This document shows positions 51,532 through 59,807 of a DNA stretch of 64,000 nt, in pieces. Positions within the stretch are counted from its first letter, which is position 1; the number at the start of each line of letters is the position of its first letter. A model generated the notes under the pieces. That model was not told the DNA's origin and made no database searches. It saw only the letters and a list, made by a program, of their open reading frames with translations. This stretch comes from Acidipropionibacterium thoenii DSM 20276 (GTDB lineage: Bacteria; Actinomycetota; Actinomycetes; Propionibacteriales; Propionibacteriaceae), in the NCBI RefSeq assembly GCF_000423445.1, contig NZ_KE384019.1, positions 84,885 to 148,884 on the forward strand, in the 5' to 3' direction. The position numbers and the translations under genes are program-made.

Positions 51532-52692
51532 ATGTATGTCCTGGTGGTGAGCCGCGGAGCCCCCTCGGCCTCCGATCCGCTGCGCGGAGTATTCGAGCTC
51601 GACCAGGCCAAGGCCCTTCGCGACGCCGGCCTGAGGGTCGTGGTCGCCGCCCTGGACGCCCGCTCGATCCGGCATCGCCGGCACCTGGGCATCTCGCAGG
51701 TCAGCGTCGAGGGGATCGACGTGGTCCGGCTCGATGTGGCCCTCGGCCGGTTGCCGGCCGCCCTCGACCATGCCGCCCATGCCGCTGCGATGGCTCGGCT
51801 GTGGAGGGCGGTGGTGCACCGGTTCGGCCCCCCTGACCTGGTGCACGCCCATTTCTCCCGGTACGCGGCGGCCCTGATGCGGGCCGGGCTGCCGGGCAGC
51901 GGGGCGACGGGCAGGGCAGTGCCACTGGTCGTCACCGAGCACGACTCCCACCTGCGACCCGGGCAGACCAGCCGGTTGCGGGTCGAGGACTGCCGGGTGG
52001 GCCTGGGCGGGGCCGATCGGGTGCTGGCGGTCTCGTCGGCTCTGGCTGCGATCCTGTCCTCGGAGTACGGAGTCCGGGCCGAGGTGGTGCCCGACGTCGT
52101 CGACATCGAGACCTTCGCACCCCACCCGACCGACCGGCGGCACCGGGACCTCCACACCCTGGTCAGCGTGGGAAACCTGATCGACCGCAAGGGGATGGTG
52201 CCGCTGTGCCGCACCGTCATCGCCCTCGGACCCGCTTTTCCCGAGCTGCGGCTTCGGATCCTCGGCGAGGGCCCCCAACGTGCCGAGCTGGAAGGCCTGC
52301 TCGCCCGGCAGGATCTCGGCCATCGCATCACCCTGGTCGGGCGCCGCACCCGTGGCGAGCTGGCCCGTGAGCTGGCGGGTGCCGGCGGGTTCGCACTGTT
52401 CTCCCGCTGGGAGACCTTCGGGGTGGCCCACGCCGAGGCGCTGGCCTCGGGCACCCCCGTGCTGTCCACCCCCTGCGGCGGCCCGGAGGGGTTCATCGGC
52501 CCAGGCGATGGCGTCATCACATCGGGTTTCTCCGATCCCGAGCTGCGAGCCGGGCTCACCGGTTTCCTGGGGAGGCTGGCCGGCTTCGATCGTGATGAGA
52601 TCGCCCGGCAGGCAGCCGAGCAGTTCTCCCCGCAGGCCCTGGCAGGCCGGCTGGGGAGGATCTACTCCGACCTGCTGGAGGGGCGTCGCTGA
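51532..52692 (+). CDS. GT4-family glycosyltransferase
   Basis: A 386-residue GT-B enzyme. The N-domain has DLVHAHFSRYAAAL and VVTEHDSHL. The C-domain has LVSVGNLIDRKGM, LRILGEGPQRAELEGLL, RRTRGELA, and the EX7E donor-binding block ETFGVAHAEALASGTPVLSTPCGGPEGFI. The ribosome site GGAGGTGATCCC is close to a perfect 16S complement, so it is probably translated well. Acceptor and donor are unknown; it likely adds a sugar to a lipid or surface glycan. Follows the RDD gene by 4 bases. Confidence 0.9.
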   Translation: MYVLVVSRGAPSASDPLRGVFELDQAKALRDAGLRVVVAALDARSIRHRRHLGISQVSVEGIDVVRLDVALGRLPAALDHAAHAAAMARLWRAVVHRFGPPDLVHAHFSRYAAALMRAGLPGSGATGRAVPLVVTEHDSHLRPGQTSRLRVEDCRVGLGGADRVLAVSSALAAILSSEYGVRAEVVPDVVDIETFAPHPTDRRHRDLHTLVSVGNLIDRKGMVPLCRTVIALGPAFPELRLRILGEGPQRAELEGLLARQDLGHRITLVGRRTRGELARELAGAGGFALFSRWETFGVAHAEALASGTPVLSTPCGGPEGFIGPGDGVITSGFSDPELRAGLTGFLGRLAGFDRDEIARQAAEQFSPQALAGRLGRIYSDLLEGRR

Positions 52693-52832
52693 GCGAGCCG
52701 CGACCTTCGGGCCCCCCGGGGACCTCTGAGGCTGTCGGCGAGGGCGGATGTCACCTCGGTCGGATGCCCTGGGGCCCCAACTCCGAACCCCGGTCTGACC
52801 CGTCGGGGCAATGGGCGTGGAAGACTTGAGAG

Positions 52833-53531
52833 GTGCAACTGGCAGCCTGGTTCGACCAGATCAACAACCTCATCGCGATGCATGCCGGTGCGCCCTGGGT
52901 GCTGCTGGCACTGTTCGCCTTCTGCACCATCGACGGTTTCTTCCCACCGGTTCCCTCCGAATCCCTGGTGGTGGCGTTGGCCGCCGTCGGCCAGCCGCCC
53001 TGGTGGTGGCTGATGATCGCTGCGGCAGCGGGTGCGGTGGCCGGGGACAACATCGCCTACTGGATCGGACGCCGACTGGGCACCACCCACTGGCTGACGG
53101 GCGGTCCCAGGCGTCAGAAGATGGTGACCTGGTCGCGCCACCAGCTGCGCAGACGTGGACCGCTGTGCATCCTGGTGGCCCGCTACATCCCGGCGGGCAG
53201 GGTGGTGGTCAATGCGATGGCCGGTGCCACCCGGTTCAGCTACAAGGTCTTCCTGGCCGTCGACATCATCGCCGGCATCGCCTGGGCCGGCTACGCGGTG
53301 CTCGTGGGGGCGGGCACCTCAAGCCTGATCGGCGACAACCACCTGCTGGCGATGGTCATCGGAGTGGCCGGTGCTGTGCTGATCGGGGCCGTTCTCGACC
53401 AGATCCTGCGCCGGCTGTTGCCAGTACCGGCCGCCTCCAAGGAGGAGACGCCGTCGGGGCAGGCCGGCGTGCAGGAGCCGGACCGGGGGGCCGGAGCCGA
53501 CGAGATCGTGCGGGACTCCGCGGTGCGTTGA
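52833..53531 (+). CDS. DedA/SNARE-associated family membrane protein
   Basis: A 232-residue DedA-family protein with about five hydrophobic segments. FCTIDGFFPPVPSESLVVALA and RYIPAGRVVVNAMAGATRFSYKVF are the family marks, with conserved acidic and basic residues. DedA proteins act as lipid scramblases or flippases, for example for undecaprenyl phosphate or PE. GTG at 52833. The C-terminal 35 residues are polar and variable. It is 140 bp after the glycosyltransferase and could be cotranscribed. Confidence 0.9.
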   Translation: MQLAAWFDQINNLIAMHAGAPWVLLALFAFCTIDGFFPPVPSESLVVALAAVGQPPWWWLMIAAAAGAVAGDNIAYWIGRRLGTTHWLTGGPRRQKMVTWSRHQLRRRGPLCILVARYIPAGRVVVNAMAGATRFSYKVFLAVDIIAGIAWAGYAVLVGAGTSSLIGDNHLLAMVIGVAGAVLIGAVLDQILRRLLPVPAASKEETPSGQAGVQEPDRGAGADEIVRDSAVR

Positions 53532-53594
53532 TCCTGCTGTCGGGGGGTCGAGGATCCTGTGGGGCCGAGCCGGCTCCTCAGCCAGCGGCGGGAC

Positions 53595-55406
53595 TCAGGG
53601 CTCCTCGACCAGCTCGCCGGCCTCCAGCCAGGCATTCTCCAACTCGCCCAGCTTGTTCTCCAGCTCACTGGCCTGGCCCTGCAGATCGGTGAGGGCCTGG
53701 AAGTCGGTGGCCACCTCGGCCATCTGCTGGTGGAGCTGATCCAGTGCAGACTGCGTCCTGGCCATCTGGCCCTCCAGCCGGGACATGTCCTTGCGGGCCC
53801 GGCGGAGCTCGGCCGATGACGGCCCGGAACCGGCGGCCCCGGCGGCCTGACCGACCTGCTGGGACTTCGACGGACCGCTCTCGCGGCGGCGTCGCGCCGC
53901 CAGATACTGATCCAGCCCGCCGGGCAGCAGCACGCAGGAACCGTCACCCATCAGGGCATAGGTGAGATCGCAGACCCGCTCCAGGAAATAGCGGTCGTGG
54001 GAGACCACGATGAGGGTCCCGGCCCAGCCGTCCAGATAGTCCTCGACGACTCTGAGGGTGTCGATATCAAGGTCATTGGTGGGCTCGTCGAGCAGCAGCA
54101 CATTGGGCTCCTCGATGAGCAGCCGCAACAGCTGGAGGCGACGCCGTTCTCCACCCGACAGGTCGCCGACCCGGGTCACCAGGCGTTGCCCGGTGAAGCC
54201 GAAGTCCTCCAGCAGGTTGCTGGCCGAGGCCTCCTCGCCGGTGGCCAGCTTGGTCTCCTGACGCAATCTCTGCACCGATTCCAGCACCCGCTCCTGGCCC
54301 AGCTCGGTGCCGGCGTCCAGTTCGTGGACCTCCTGACTGAGGTGGCCGATGCGCAGCGTCTTGCCCTGCTTGATCCTGCCGGAGGTGGGGGAGATCTGGT
54401 GGTCCAGCAGGTTCAGCAGGGTCGACTTGCCGGCCCCGTTGACGCCGACCAACCCGATCCGCTCGCCGGGTCCGATGGACCAGGTGAGCCGGTTCAGCAG
54501 GGTGCGGCCGTCCGGCAGGGTGAAGGTGACGTCCTTGAGGTCGAAGACGTCCTTGCCCAGCCGAGTGGCCGAGAACCGGGCCAGTTCGAGCTTGTCGCGG
54601 GGATCGGGGACATCCTCGATGAGGGCATTGGCGGCGTCGATGCGGAACTTGGGCTTGGAGCTGCGGGCCGGCGCCCCGCGGCGCAGCCAGGCGAGCTCCT
54701 TGCGGACCAGGTTCTGGCGCCGGGCCTCGTTGGCGGCCGACTGGCGGGCGCGCTCGGCACGGGCCAGGGTGTAGGCGGCGTATCCACCGTCATAGGCGTC
54801 CACGGTGGCGTCGTGGGCCTCCCAGATGTGATTGCACACCTCGTCGAGGAACCACCGGTCGTGGGAGACGATGAGCATCGCCACCCCGCGTGACTGCAGC
54901 TGGCGCAGATGCTCGGCCAGCCAGGAGACCGCCTCGACGTCGAGATGGTTGGTGGGCTCGTCGAGGACCAGCAGGTCATGTCCACCGAGCATCAGGGCGA
55001 CCAGCCCCACCCGGCGCCGCTCCCCTCCCGACAGCTCGACCATCAGGGCATCCAGGTCGATGTCGGCGAGCATCTGCTCGACGATCGGACGGGCCTGAGG
55101 GTCCGAGGCCCACACGTGGTCTGGTCGGCCGCCGACCACGACATCACGGACGGTCTGCTGGGGTCCGGGGATCTCGGCCTGGGCCAGTACACCGATCGAG
55201 ACCGATCCGGTGTGTGTCACCGTCCCGGTATCGGGCTCGATCGAACCCGTGAGGATCCCCAGCAGGGTGGACTTGCCGTCCCCGTTGCGGCCCACCACAC
55301 CGATGACATCGCCGCGCGACAGGCCCAGGGACAGGTCGTCGAGAACGATCCGGGTGCCGAAGGTCTTGGAGACGTGCTCGGCGTTGACGAGATTGGTCGC
55401 TGCCAC
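53595..55406 (-). CDS. ABC-F family ATPase (Uup-like)
   Basis: A soluble 603-residue twin ATPase without membrane parts. Domain 1 has VGRNGDGKSTLLGIL, LSGGERRRVGL and LLVLDEPTNHLDVE. Domain 2 has VGVNGAGKSTLLNLL, LSGGERRRLQLL and LLDEPTNDLDIDTL. The interdomain linker is Lys/Arg rich (LARAERARQSAANEARRQNLV), and the C-terminus is a coiled coil (about 530-600), as in Uup. ABC-F proteins work on ribosomes or DNA; some give antibiotic protection. GTG at 55406, 6 bases after the stop of the DUF4191 gene, so the two form an operon. Confidence 0.9.
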   Translation of the reverse strand: MAATNLVNAEHVSKTFGTRIVLDDLSLGLSRGDVIGVVGRNGDGKSTLLGILTGSIEPDTGTVTHTGSVSIGVLAQAEIPGPQQTVRDVVVGGRPDHVWASDPQARPIVEQMLADIDLDALMVELSGGERRRVGLVALMLGGHDLLVLDEPTNHLDVEAVSWLAEHLRQLQSRGVAMLIVSHDRWFLDEVCNHIWEAHDATVDAYDGGYAAYTLARAERARQSAANEARRQNLVRKELAWLRRGAPARSSKPKFRIDAANALIEDVPDPRDKLELARFSATRLGKDVFDLKDVTFTLPDGRTLLNRLTWSIGPGERIGLVGVNGAGKSTLLNLLDHQISPTSGRIKQGKTLRIGHLSQEVHELDAGTELGQERVLESVQRLRQETKLATGEEASASNLLEDFGFTGQRLVTRVGDLSGGERRRLQLLRLLIEEPNVLLLDEPTNDLDIDTLRVVEDYLDGWAGTLIVVSHDRYFLERVCDLTYALMGDGSCVLLPGGLDQYLAARRRRESGPSKSQQVGQAAGAAGSGPSSAELRRARKDMSRLEGQMARTQSALDQLHQQMAEVATDFQALTDLQGQASELENKLGELENAWLEAGELVEEP

Positions 55407-55412
55407 CAGGGC

Positions 55413-56180
55413 TCAGCGACCCCGCATGGCGCTACGGGCGCCCTTGGCCGATGTCGGCATCGGTCCCTTGGGCATCGGCATCCGCGGGCGCATCGAGTCC
55501 AGGGCCCGTAGCCGCGACTTGGTCTCGGCGATCTGGGCGGCCGACAGAGTCCTCGGAAGCTTCTTGATGGTCTTGCCGAGCTGCTCCAGCGGAACCTGAC
55601 CGTTGCCCTCGCCCATCAGGTAGCTGATCACCGGGACCCCGAAGGCGACCTGCTCGTGGCGGTGCTTCTCGGCGGCCAGCAGCTGACGGACGCCGTTGCC
55701 GCCGCCCTCGCCGACCAGCACGATTCCGGCCGGGCCCAGGGCTCGGTGGACGACGTCCTGGTGGCGGTTGATGGCGATCACCGGGGTGGTGGACCACTGC
55801 TTCTTGTCGAGCTGGGCCAGCGCCACCTCACCGGAACCGGGCTGTCCCTTGAACCGGGTGTACATCGCCGTGCGGGCCCGGCGGCTGAACAGCCACATCG
55901 CACCGGCGGCACCGGCGAAGACGCCGACCACCGCGTACATCCACCACGGCTTGATGAACAGGCCGACCACCGCGAAGATGACGAAGGGCACGACGAATCC
56001 GCCGATCGCCCACCACAGCACCTTGGGGTCGACCTTGCGGGTCATCTTGTAGGTCTCGACGAGCTGCTTCCAGGTGCCCCAGTCCTTGGGGTTGTCGGAG
56101 TTCCTCCGACGCTCCTTGGCGGCCTTGGCCTCGGCCTTCTGCTTGGCGGCGAGCTCCTTGGCGGCCTGGCTCTTCGGCAT
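55413..56180 (-). CDS. DUF4191 family membrane protein
   Basis: A 255-residue protein of unknown role found across actinobacteria, usually next to lipA (Rv2219, from memory). A Lys/Ala-rich N-tail (AAKELAAKQKAEAKAAKE) leads to two membrane helices (about 58-80 and 84-104). The conserved segment RFKGQPGSGEVALAQL and the region HRALGPAGIVLVGEG follow. The C-tail is Met/Pro rich. ATG 56180 has GGGAG in front. It lies between lipA and the ABC-F gene. Confidence 0.88.
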   Translation of the reverse strand: MPKSQAAKELAAKQKAEAKAAKERRRNSDNPKDWGTWKQLVETYKMTRKVDPKVLWWAIGGFVVPFVIFAVVGLFIKPWWMYAVVGVFAGAAGAMWLFSRRARTAMYTRFKGQPGSGEVALAQLDKKQWSTTPVIAINRHQDVVHRALGPAGIVLVGEGGGNGVRQLLAAEKHRHEQVAFGVPVISYLMGEGNGQVPLEQLGKTIKKLPRTLSAAQIAETKSRLRALDSMRPRMPMPKGPMPTSAKGARSAMRGR

Positions 56181-56315
56181 CGACAACTCCCGGGGGTTCA
56201 ACGTGACGGATCAGCGTGCTCGTGACCTATCGTGTCCGGACACGATGACGAGCGGTCCCTCAGTCTACCTGCGCGGTGTCTCAGCGTGAAAAGCCCGGCA
56301 GCGGCCCGGGAGGTT

Positions 56316-57308
56316 TCAGCAGCGCGCGGCGAAGGGGGCCGGGCGCGATCCGTCGCGATACCCGGTGACGATTGTCACCGGGGTCTGGCCGCGGGCCTCC
56401 ATGGCCTGCCGGTAGAGCCGTCCGGCCCGGTATGAGGAGCGCACCATCGGTCCGCTCATGACACCGACGAAGCCGATCTCCTCGGCCTCCTCGGCGAGTT
56501 CGTCGAACTCCTGGGGGGTGACCCAGCGGTCGATCGGATGGAGATGGGTATTGGGGCGCAGGTACTGGGTGATGGTGAGCAGGTCGGTGCCGGCGTCATG
56601 CAGTGCGCTCATCGCCTCGGAGATCTCCTCGCGGGTCTCACCCATCCCGAGGATGAGGTTGGACTTGGTGACCATCCCGTGGTCGTGGGCGCGGGTCAGT
56701 ACGTCGAGTGAGCGCTGGTAGCGGAAGGCCGGCCGGATCCTCTTGAACAGTCGCGGAACGGTCTCCAGGTTGTGACCGAAGACCTCAGGACCGGCCTCGA
56801 AGACCTGGTCGAGCAATTCGGGGCGCCCGGAGAAGTCCTGGGCCAGCATCTCCACCCCGACGCCGGGATTGGCGTGATGGATCCGGCGGACCGTCTCGGC
56901 GCACAGCCAGGCTCCCTCATCGGGAAGGTCGTCGCGACAGACGCTGGTGACGGTGGCGTATCGCAGCCCCATCTGGTGGACCGACTCGGCGACCCGGCGT
57001 GGCTCGTCGGTGTCGTAGCCGTCGGGCCTGGCCGAGTTGATCTGGCAGAAATCGCACCGTCGGGTGCACTTGTCCCCGCCGATCAGGAAGGTGGCCTCGC
57101 GGTCCTCCCAGCACTCGAAGATATTGGGGCAGCCGGCCTCCTGACACACTGTGTGCAACTCGGTGTCGTGCATCCGGCGGCGCATGTCGCGGTACTCGGG
57201 TCCCATCGTCGCCTTGGTGCGGATCCACCTGGGCTTGCTCTCGATAGGAGTCTGGGCGTTCTTCACCTCGACGCGCAGCAGGCGTCTGCCGTCAGCTTCG
57301 ACACTCAT
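56316..57308 (-). CDS. lipA: Lipoyl synthase
   Basis: Radical-SAM enzyme that inserts two sulfurs into octanoyl groups on E2 and GcvH proteins. The 330-residue protein has the auxiliary cluster cysteines in [12 protein letters not shown], the SAM cluster CTRRCDFC and the C-terminal serine motif near [26 protein letters not shown] has Cys where many homologs have Asp or Ala. It needs two 4Fe-4S clusters, which Mrp may help deliver. Works with LipB at 61941; here a copper gene pair separates the two. Confidence 0.96.
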   Translation of the reverse strand: MSVEADGRRLLRVEVKNAQTPIESKPRWIRTKATMGPEYRDMRRRMHDTELHTVCQEAGCPNIFECWEDREATFLIGGDKCTRRCDFCQINSARPDGYDTDEPRRVAESVHQMGLRYATVTSVCRDDLPDEGAWLCAETVRRIHHANPGVGVEMLAQDFSGRPELLDQVFEAGPEVFGHNLETVPRLFKRIRPAFRYQRSLDVLTRAHDHGMVTKSNLILGMGETREEISEAMSALHDAGTDLLTITQYLRPNTHLHPIDRWVTPQEFDELAEEAEEIGFVGVMSGPMVRSSYRAGRLYRQAMEARGQTPVTIVTGYRDGSRPAPFAARC

Positions 57309-57356
57309 GGGCCCGAGTCTATCGGGGGGTGGCCAGCGGCGAAGCGAGCGATGGGG

Positions 57357-57504
57357 GTGGCCGGCGCGGCGGGTCCCAGGTTGCGCGGTCCGGCCGCTAC
57401 GAGGGGTAGCGAGCGCAGCGAGCGAAGGGTGTGGCCGGCGCGGCGGGTCCCAGGTCGCGGGGTCGGGCCGCTACGAGGGGTAGCGAGCGCAGCGAGCGAA
57501 GGGG
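57357..57504. repeat. Two tandem 74-bp repeats
   Basis: Units 57357-57430 and 57431-57504 each run GTGGCCGGCG ... GGTCCCAGGT ... CCGGCCGCTACGAGGGGTAG ... AGCGAAGGG with only a few differences. A shorter degenerate piece (57327-57352, GGTGGCCAGCGGCGAAGCGAGCG) precedes them. GCGAGCGCAGCGAGCGA is itself an internal GCGAGC repeat. They fill the lipA-copA spacer. Confidence 0.85.
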
Positions 57505-57524
57505 GGTCGTCCCCCCCTTCTCAC

Positions 57525-59807
57525 CTATTTGAACGACTTGAGCCGCAGTGAGTTGGTGACCACCAGCAGACTGGACAGGCTCATCGCCAGTCCGGAGATC
57601 AGCGGGTTGAGCAGTCCGGCAGCGGCGATCGGGATGGCGGCGATGTTGTAGACGAAGGCCCACACCAGGTTCCCCCGGATGGTGCGAAGGGTCCTGCGGG
57701 CCAGCCGGATGGCATCGGGGACGACACCCAGATGGGCGCGCACGCAGATGATGTCGGCACTGCGCATCGCGATGTCGGTGCCAGTCATCATCGCCAGGCC
57801 CAGATCGGCGCTGGCCAGCGCTGCGGCGTCGTTGACGCCGTCACCGACCATCGCCACCCGGTGGCCCTGGGCGCGCAATCCCTCGATGACGCGGGCCTTC
57901 TCGGTGGGGACCACCTCGGCCAGCACCTGGTCGCATCCCAGCTGCTGGCCGACCTGCTCGGCGGCGGCCCGGGAGTCCCCGGTCAGCAGCACCGTGCGAA
58001 GACCCATCCGGGCCAGCTCGGCGACGACCTCGGGGCCTTCGGGCTTGAGAGTGTCGGACAGTGTGAACACCGCCTGCGCCAGGCCGTCGACCGCCACCAC
58101 CACCGGCGTCGCCCCGGCAGCGCGGGCCCGGGCCAGGGCCGCAGTGAGAGTCTGCGGCAGCTCGATTCCTGCATCGGTGAGGAAGACAGGGTTCCCGGCC
58201 CTCACCAGCCGGCCGCCGACCACTGCTTGCAGCCCCCGGCCGGCCACCGTCTCCAGATCGCTGGTCTGCGGCCCGGTCCGGTTCGAGGCGATGCCGCAGC
58301 AGCTGACGATCGCCCGGGCGATGGGGTGGCCGGAAGTACGTTCCAGAGCTGCCGTCAGCTCCTTCAGCCGGTCCAGATCGACTGTCGGATCGGCCGGGGT
58401 GATCGAGTCCACTGCCATCGTGGCGGTGGTGACGGTGCCGGTCTTGTCGAGGACCACGGTGTCGATCCGCCCCGAGGCCTCCAGTGCGTCGGGGCCCTTG
58501 ATGAGGATGCCGAGCTGGCCCCCGCGTCCCACTCCGACCATCAGAGCGGTGGGGGTGGCCAGTCCCAGCGAGCACGGGCAGGCGATCACCAGCACCGAGA
58601 GGGCTGCCGAGATGGCGTGCCGCAGCCCGGCTCCCGACAACCACCAGCCGCCGAGGGTGATCACCACGATGCCCAGCACCACCGGCACGAAGACCTGCAC
58701 GACCTTGTCGACCAGTTTCTGCACGTTGGCCTTGCGTGCCTGCGCCTGCTCGGCCATCGCCGCCATCTGGGACAGCTGGGAGTGGGCCCCGACGGCGGTC
58801 GCACGGGTCACGATCCGACCGGTGAGGCACACCGTGCCGCCCAGCACCCGTGAGCCGGGGGTTGCTTCCGAGGGCAGGGGTTCGCCGGTCATCATCGACG
58901 CGTCGACACTGGAGGATCCCGATTCCACCTGGCCGTCGGCGGAGATGGTCTCCCCGGCCAGGGTGACGAACAGGTCGCCGCGATGCAGCTCGATGATCGG
59001 GACGACGGTCTCGACGCCGTCACGAAGCACCCTGGCAGTGGTGGCGGCCAACTGTCCCAGAGCGGTGAGTACTGAGCGGGCCGAGCGTTTGGCTCTGGCC
59101 TCGAAGTAGCGCCCGGCCAGCAGGAAGCAGGTGACCCCGGCGGCGACATCCAGGTAGAGGGTGTCGGCTCCGGCGGGGGTGATCCCGTAGCCCAGCCAGT
59201 AACCCTCGTGATCGGAGGCGCCGACCGCGATCGAGACCACCGACCAGGTGAAGGAGGACAACACTCCCAGGGACACCAGGGTGTCCATCGAGGTCGTGCC
59301 GTGACGCAGGTTGGACCACATCGCCTGGTGGAAGGGCCCGGCGCACCAGAAGACCACCGGGATGGCGATCGCCACCAGCATCCAGTCCCAACCGGGGAAT
59401 CTGAGCTGGGGTGCCAGCGCCAGCACCAGGCCGATATCCATCAGCGGCAGGGTGAGCAGCACCGCGACGATGAGACGACGCCGTAGTGCCGAGATCCGCA
59501 GGCTGGTCTGGGCCGCCTGGTCGACCTGGTCCAGCGGGGCGGCCCGGTAGCCCGCCTTCTGGACCGCCGCGATGGCCTCGGGGGCCGCCAGACCGGTCAC
59601 CAGGGCCCGCTCGGTGGCGTAGTTGACAGAGGCCTGGACGCCGTCGATGCGCGACAGCCGCTTCTCGATCCTGGCGGCACAGGCCGAACAGGTCATGCCG
59701 CCGATCTGGAGCTGGATCGTCTCGGCGGAGCTGGGCTGTCCGGTCGGGCTCAGCGCTGCCGCCGATCCGTGCTGCGTCGTGCGACTGGTGGCTGGTGAAG
59801 GGCTCAT
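57525..59807 (-). CDS. copA: Copper-type P1B ATPase
   Basis: A 760-residue membrane ATPase that moves Cu(I) out of the cytosol. An N-terminal heavy-metal domain has GGMTCSACAARIEKRL. The membrane CPC motif is VIACPCSLGLATPTA, the phosphorylation site VVLDKTGTVTT, SGHPIARA gives the HP motif, and VAMVGDGVNDAAALASADLG ends the hinge. ATG at 59807 overlaps the TGA of the CopD-CtaG gene as ATGA, so the two are cotranslated; upstream extension of the frame is out of gene. The partnership favours copper delivery to an oxidase or outer-membrane-side enzyme, like CtpB next to Rv0102 in mycobacteria. Confidence 0.94.
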   Translation of the reverse strand: MSPSPATSRTTQHGSAAALSPTGQPSSAETIQLQIGGMTCSACAARIEKRLSRIDGVQASVNYATERALVTGLAAPEAIAAVQKAGYRAAPLDQVDQAAQTSLRISALRRRLIVAVLLTLPLMDIGLVLALAPQLRFPGWDWMLVAIAIPVVFWCAGPFHQAMWSNLRHGTTSMDTLVSLGVLSSFTWSVVSIAVGASDHEGYWLGYGITPAGADTLYLDVAAGVTCFLLAGRYFEARAKRSARSVLTALGQLAATTARVLRDGVETVVPIIELHRGDLFVTLAGETISADGQVESGSSSVDASMMTGEPLPSEATPGSRVLGGTVCLTGRIVTRATAVGAHSQLSQMAAMAEQAQARKANVQKLVDKVVQVFVPVVLGIVVITLGGWWLSGAGLRHAISAALSVLVIACPCSLGLATPTALMVGVGRGGQLGILIKGPDALEASGRIDTVVLDKTGTVTTATMAVDSITPADPTVDLDRLKELTAALERTSGHPIARAIVSCCGIASNRTGPQTSDLETVAGRGLQAVVGGRLVRAGNPVFLTDAGIELPQTLTAALARARAAGATPVVVAVDGLAQAVFTLSDTLKPEGPEVVAELARMGLRTVLLTGDSRAAAEQVGQQLGCDQVLAEVVPTEKARVIEGLRAQGHRVAMVGDGVNDAAALASADLGLAMMTGTDIAMRSADIICVRAHLGVVPDAIRLARRTLRTIRGNLVWAFVYNIAAIPIAAAGLLNPLISGLAMSLSSLLVVTNSLRLKSFK

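Noticed and set aside
57357..57504. Tandem repeats as a CRISPR array
   Set aside because: The units are contiguous without unique spacers, and no cas gene is present.
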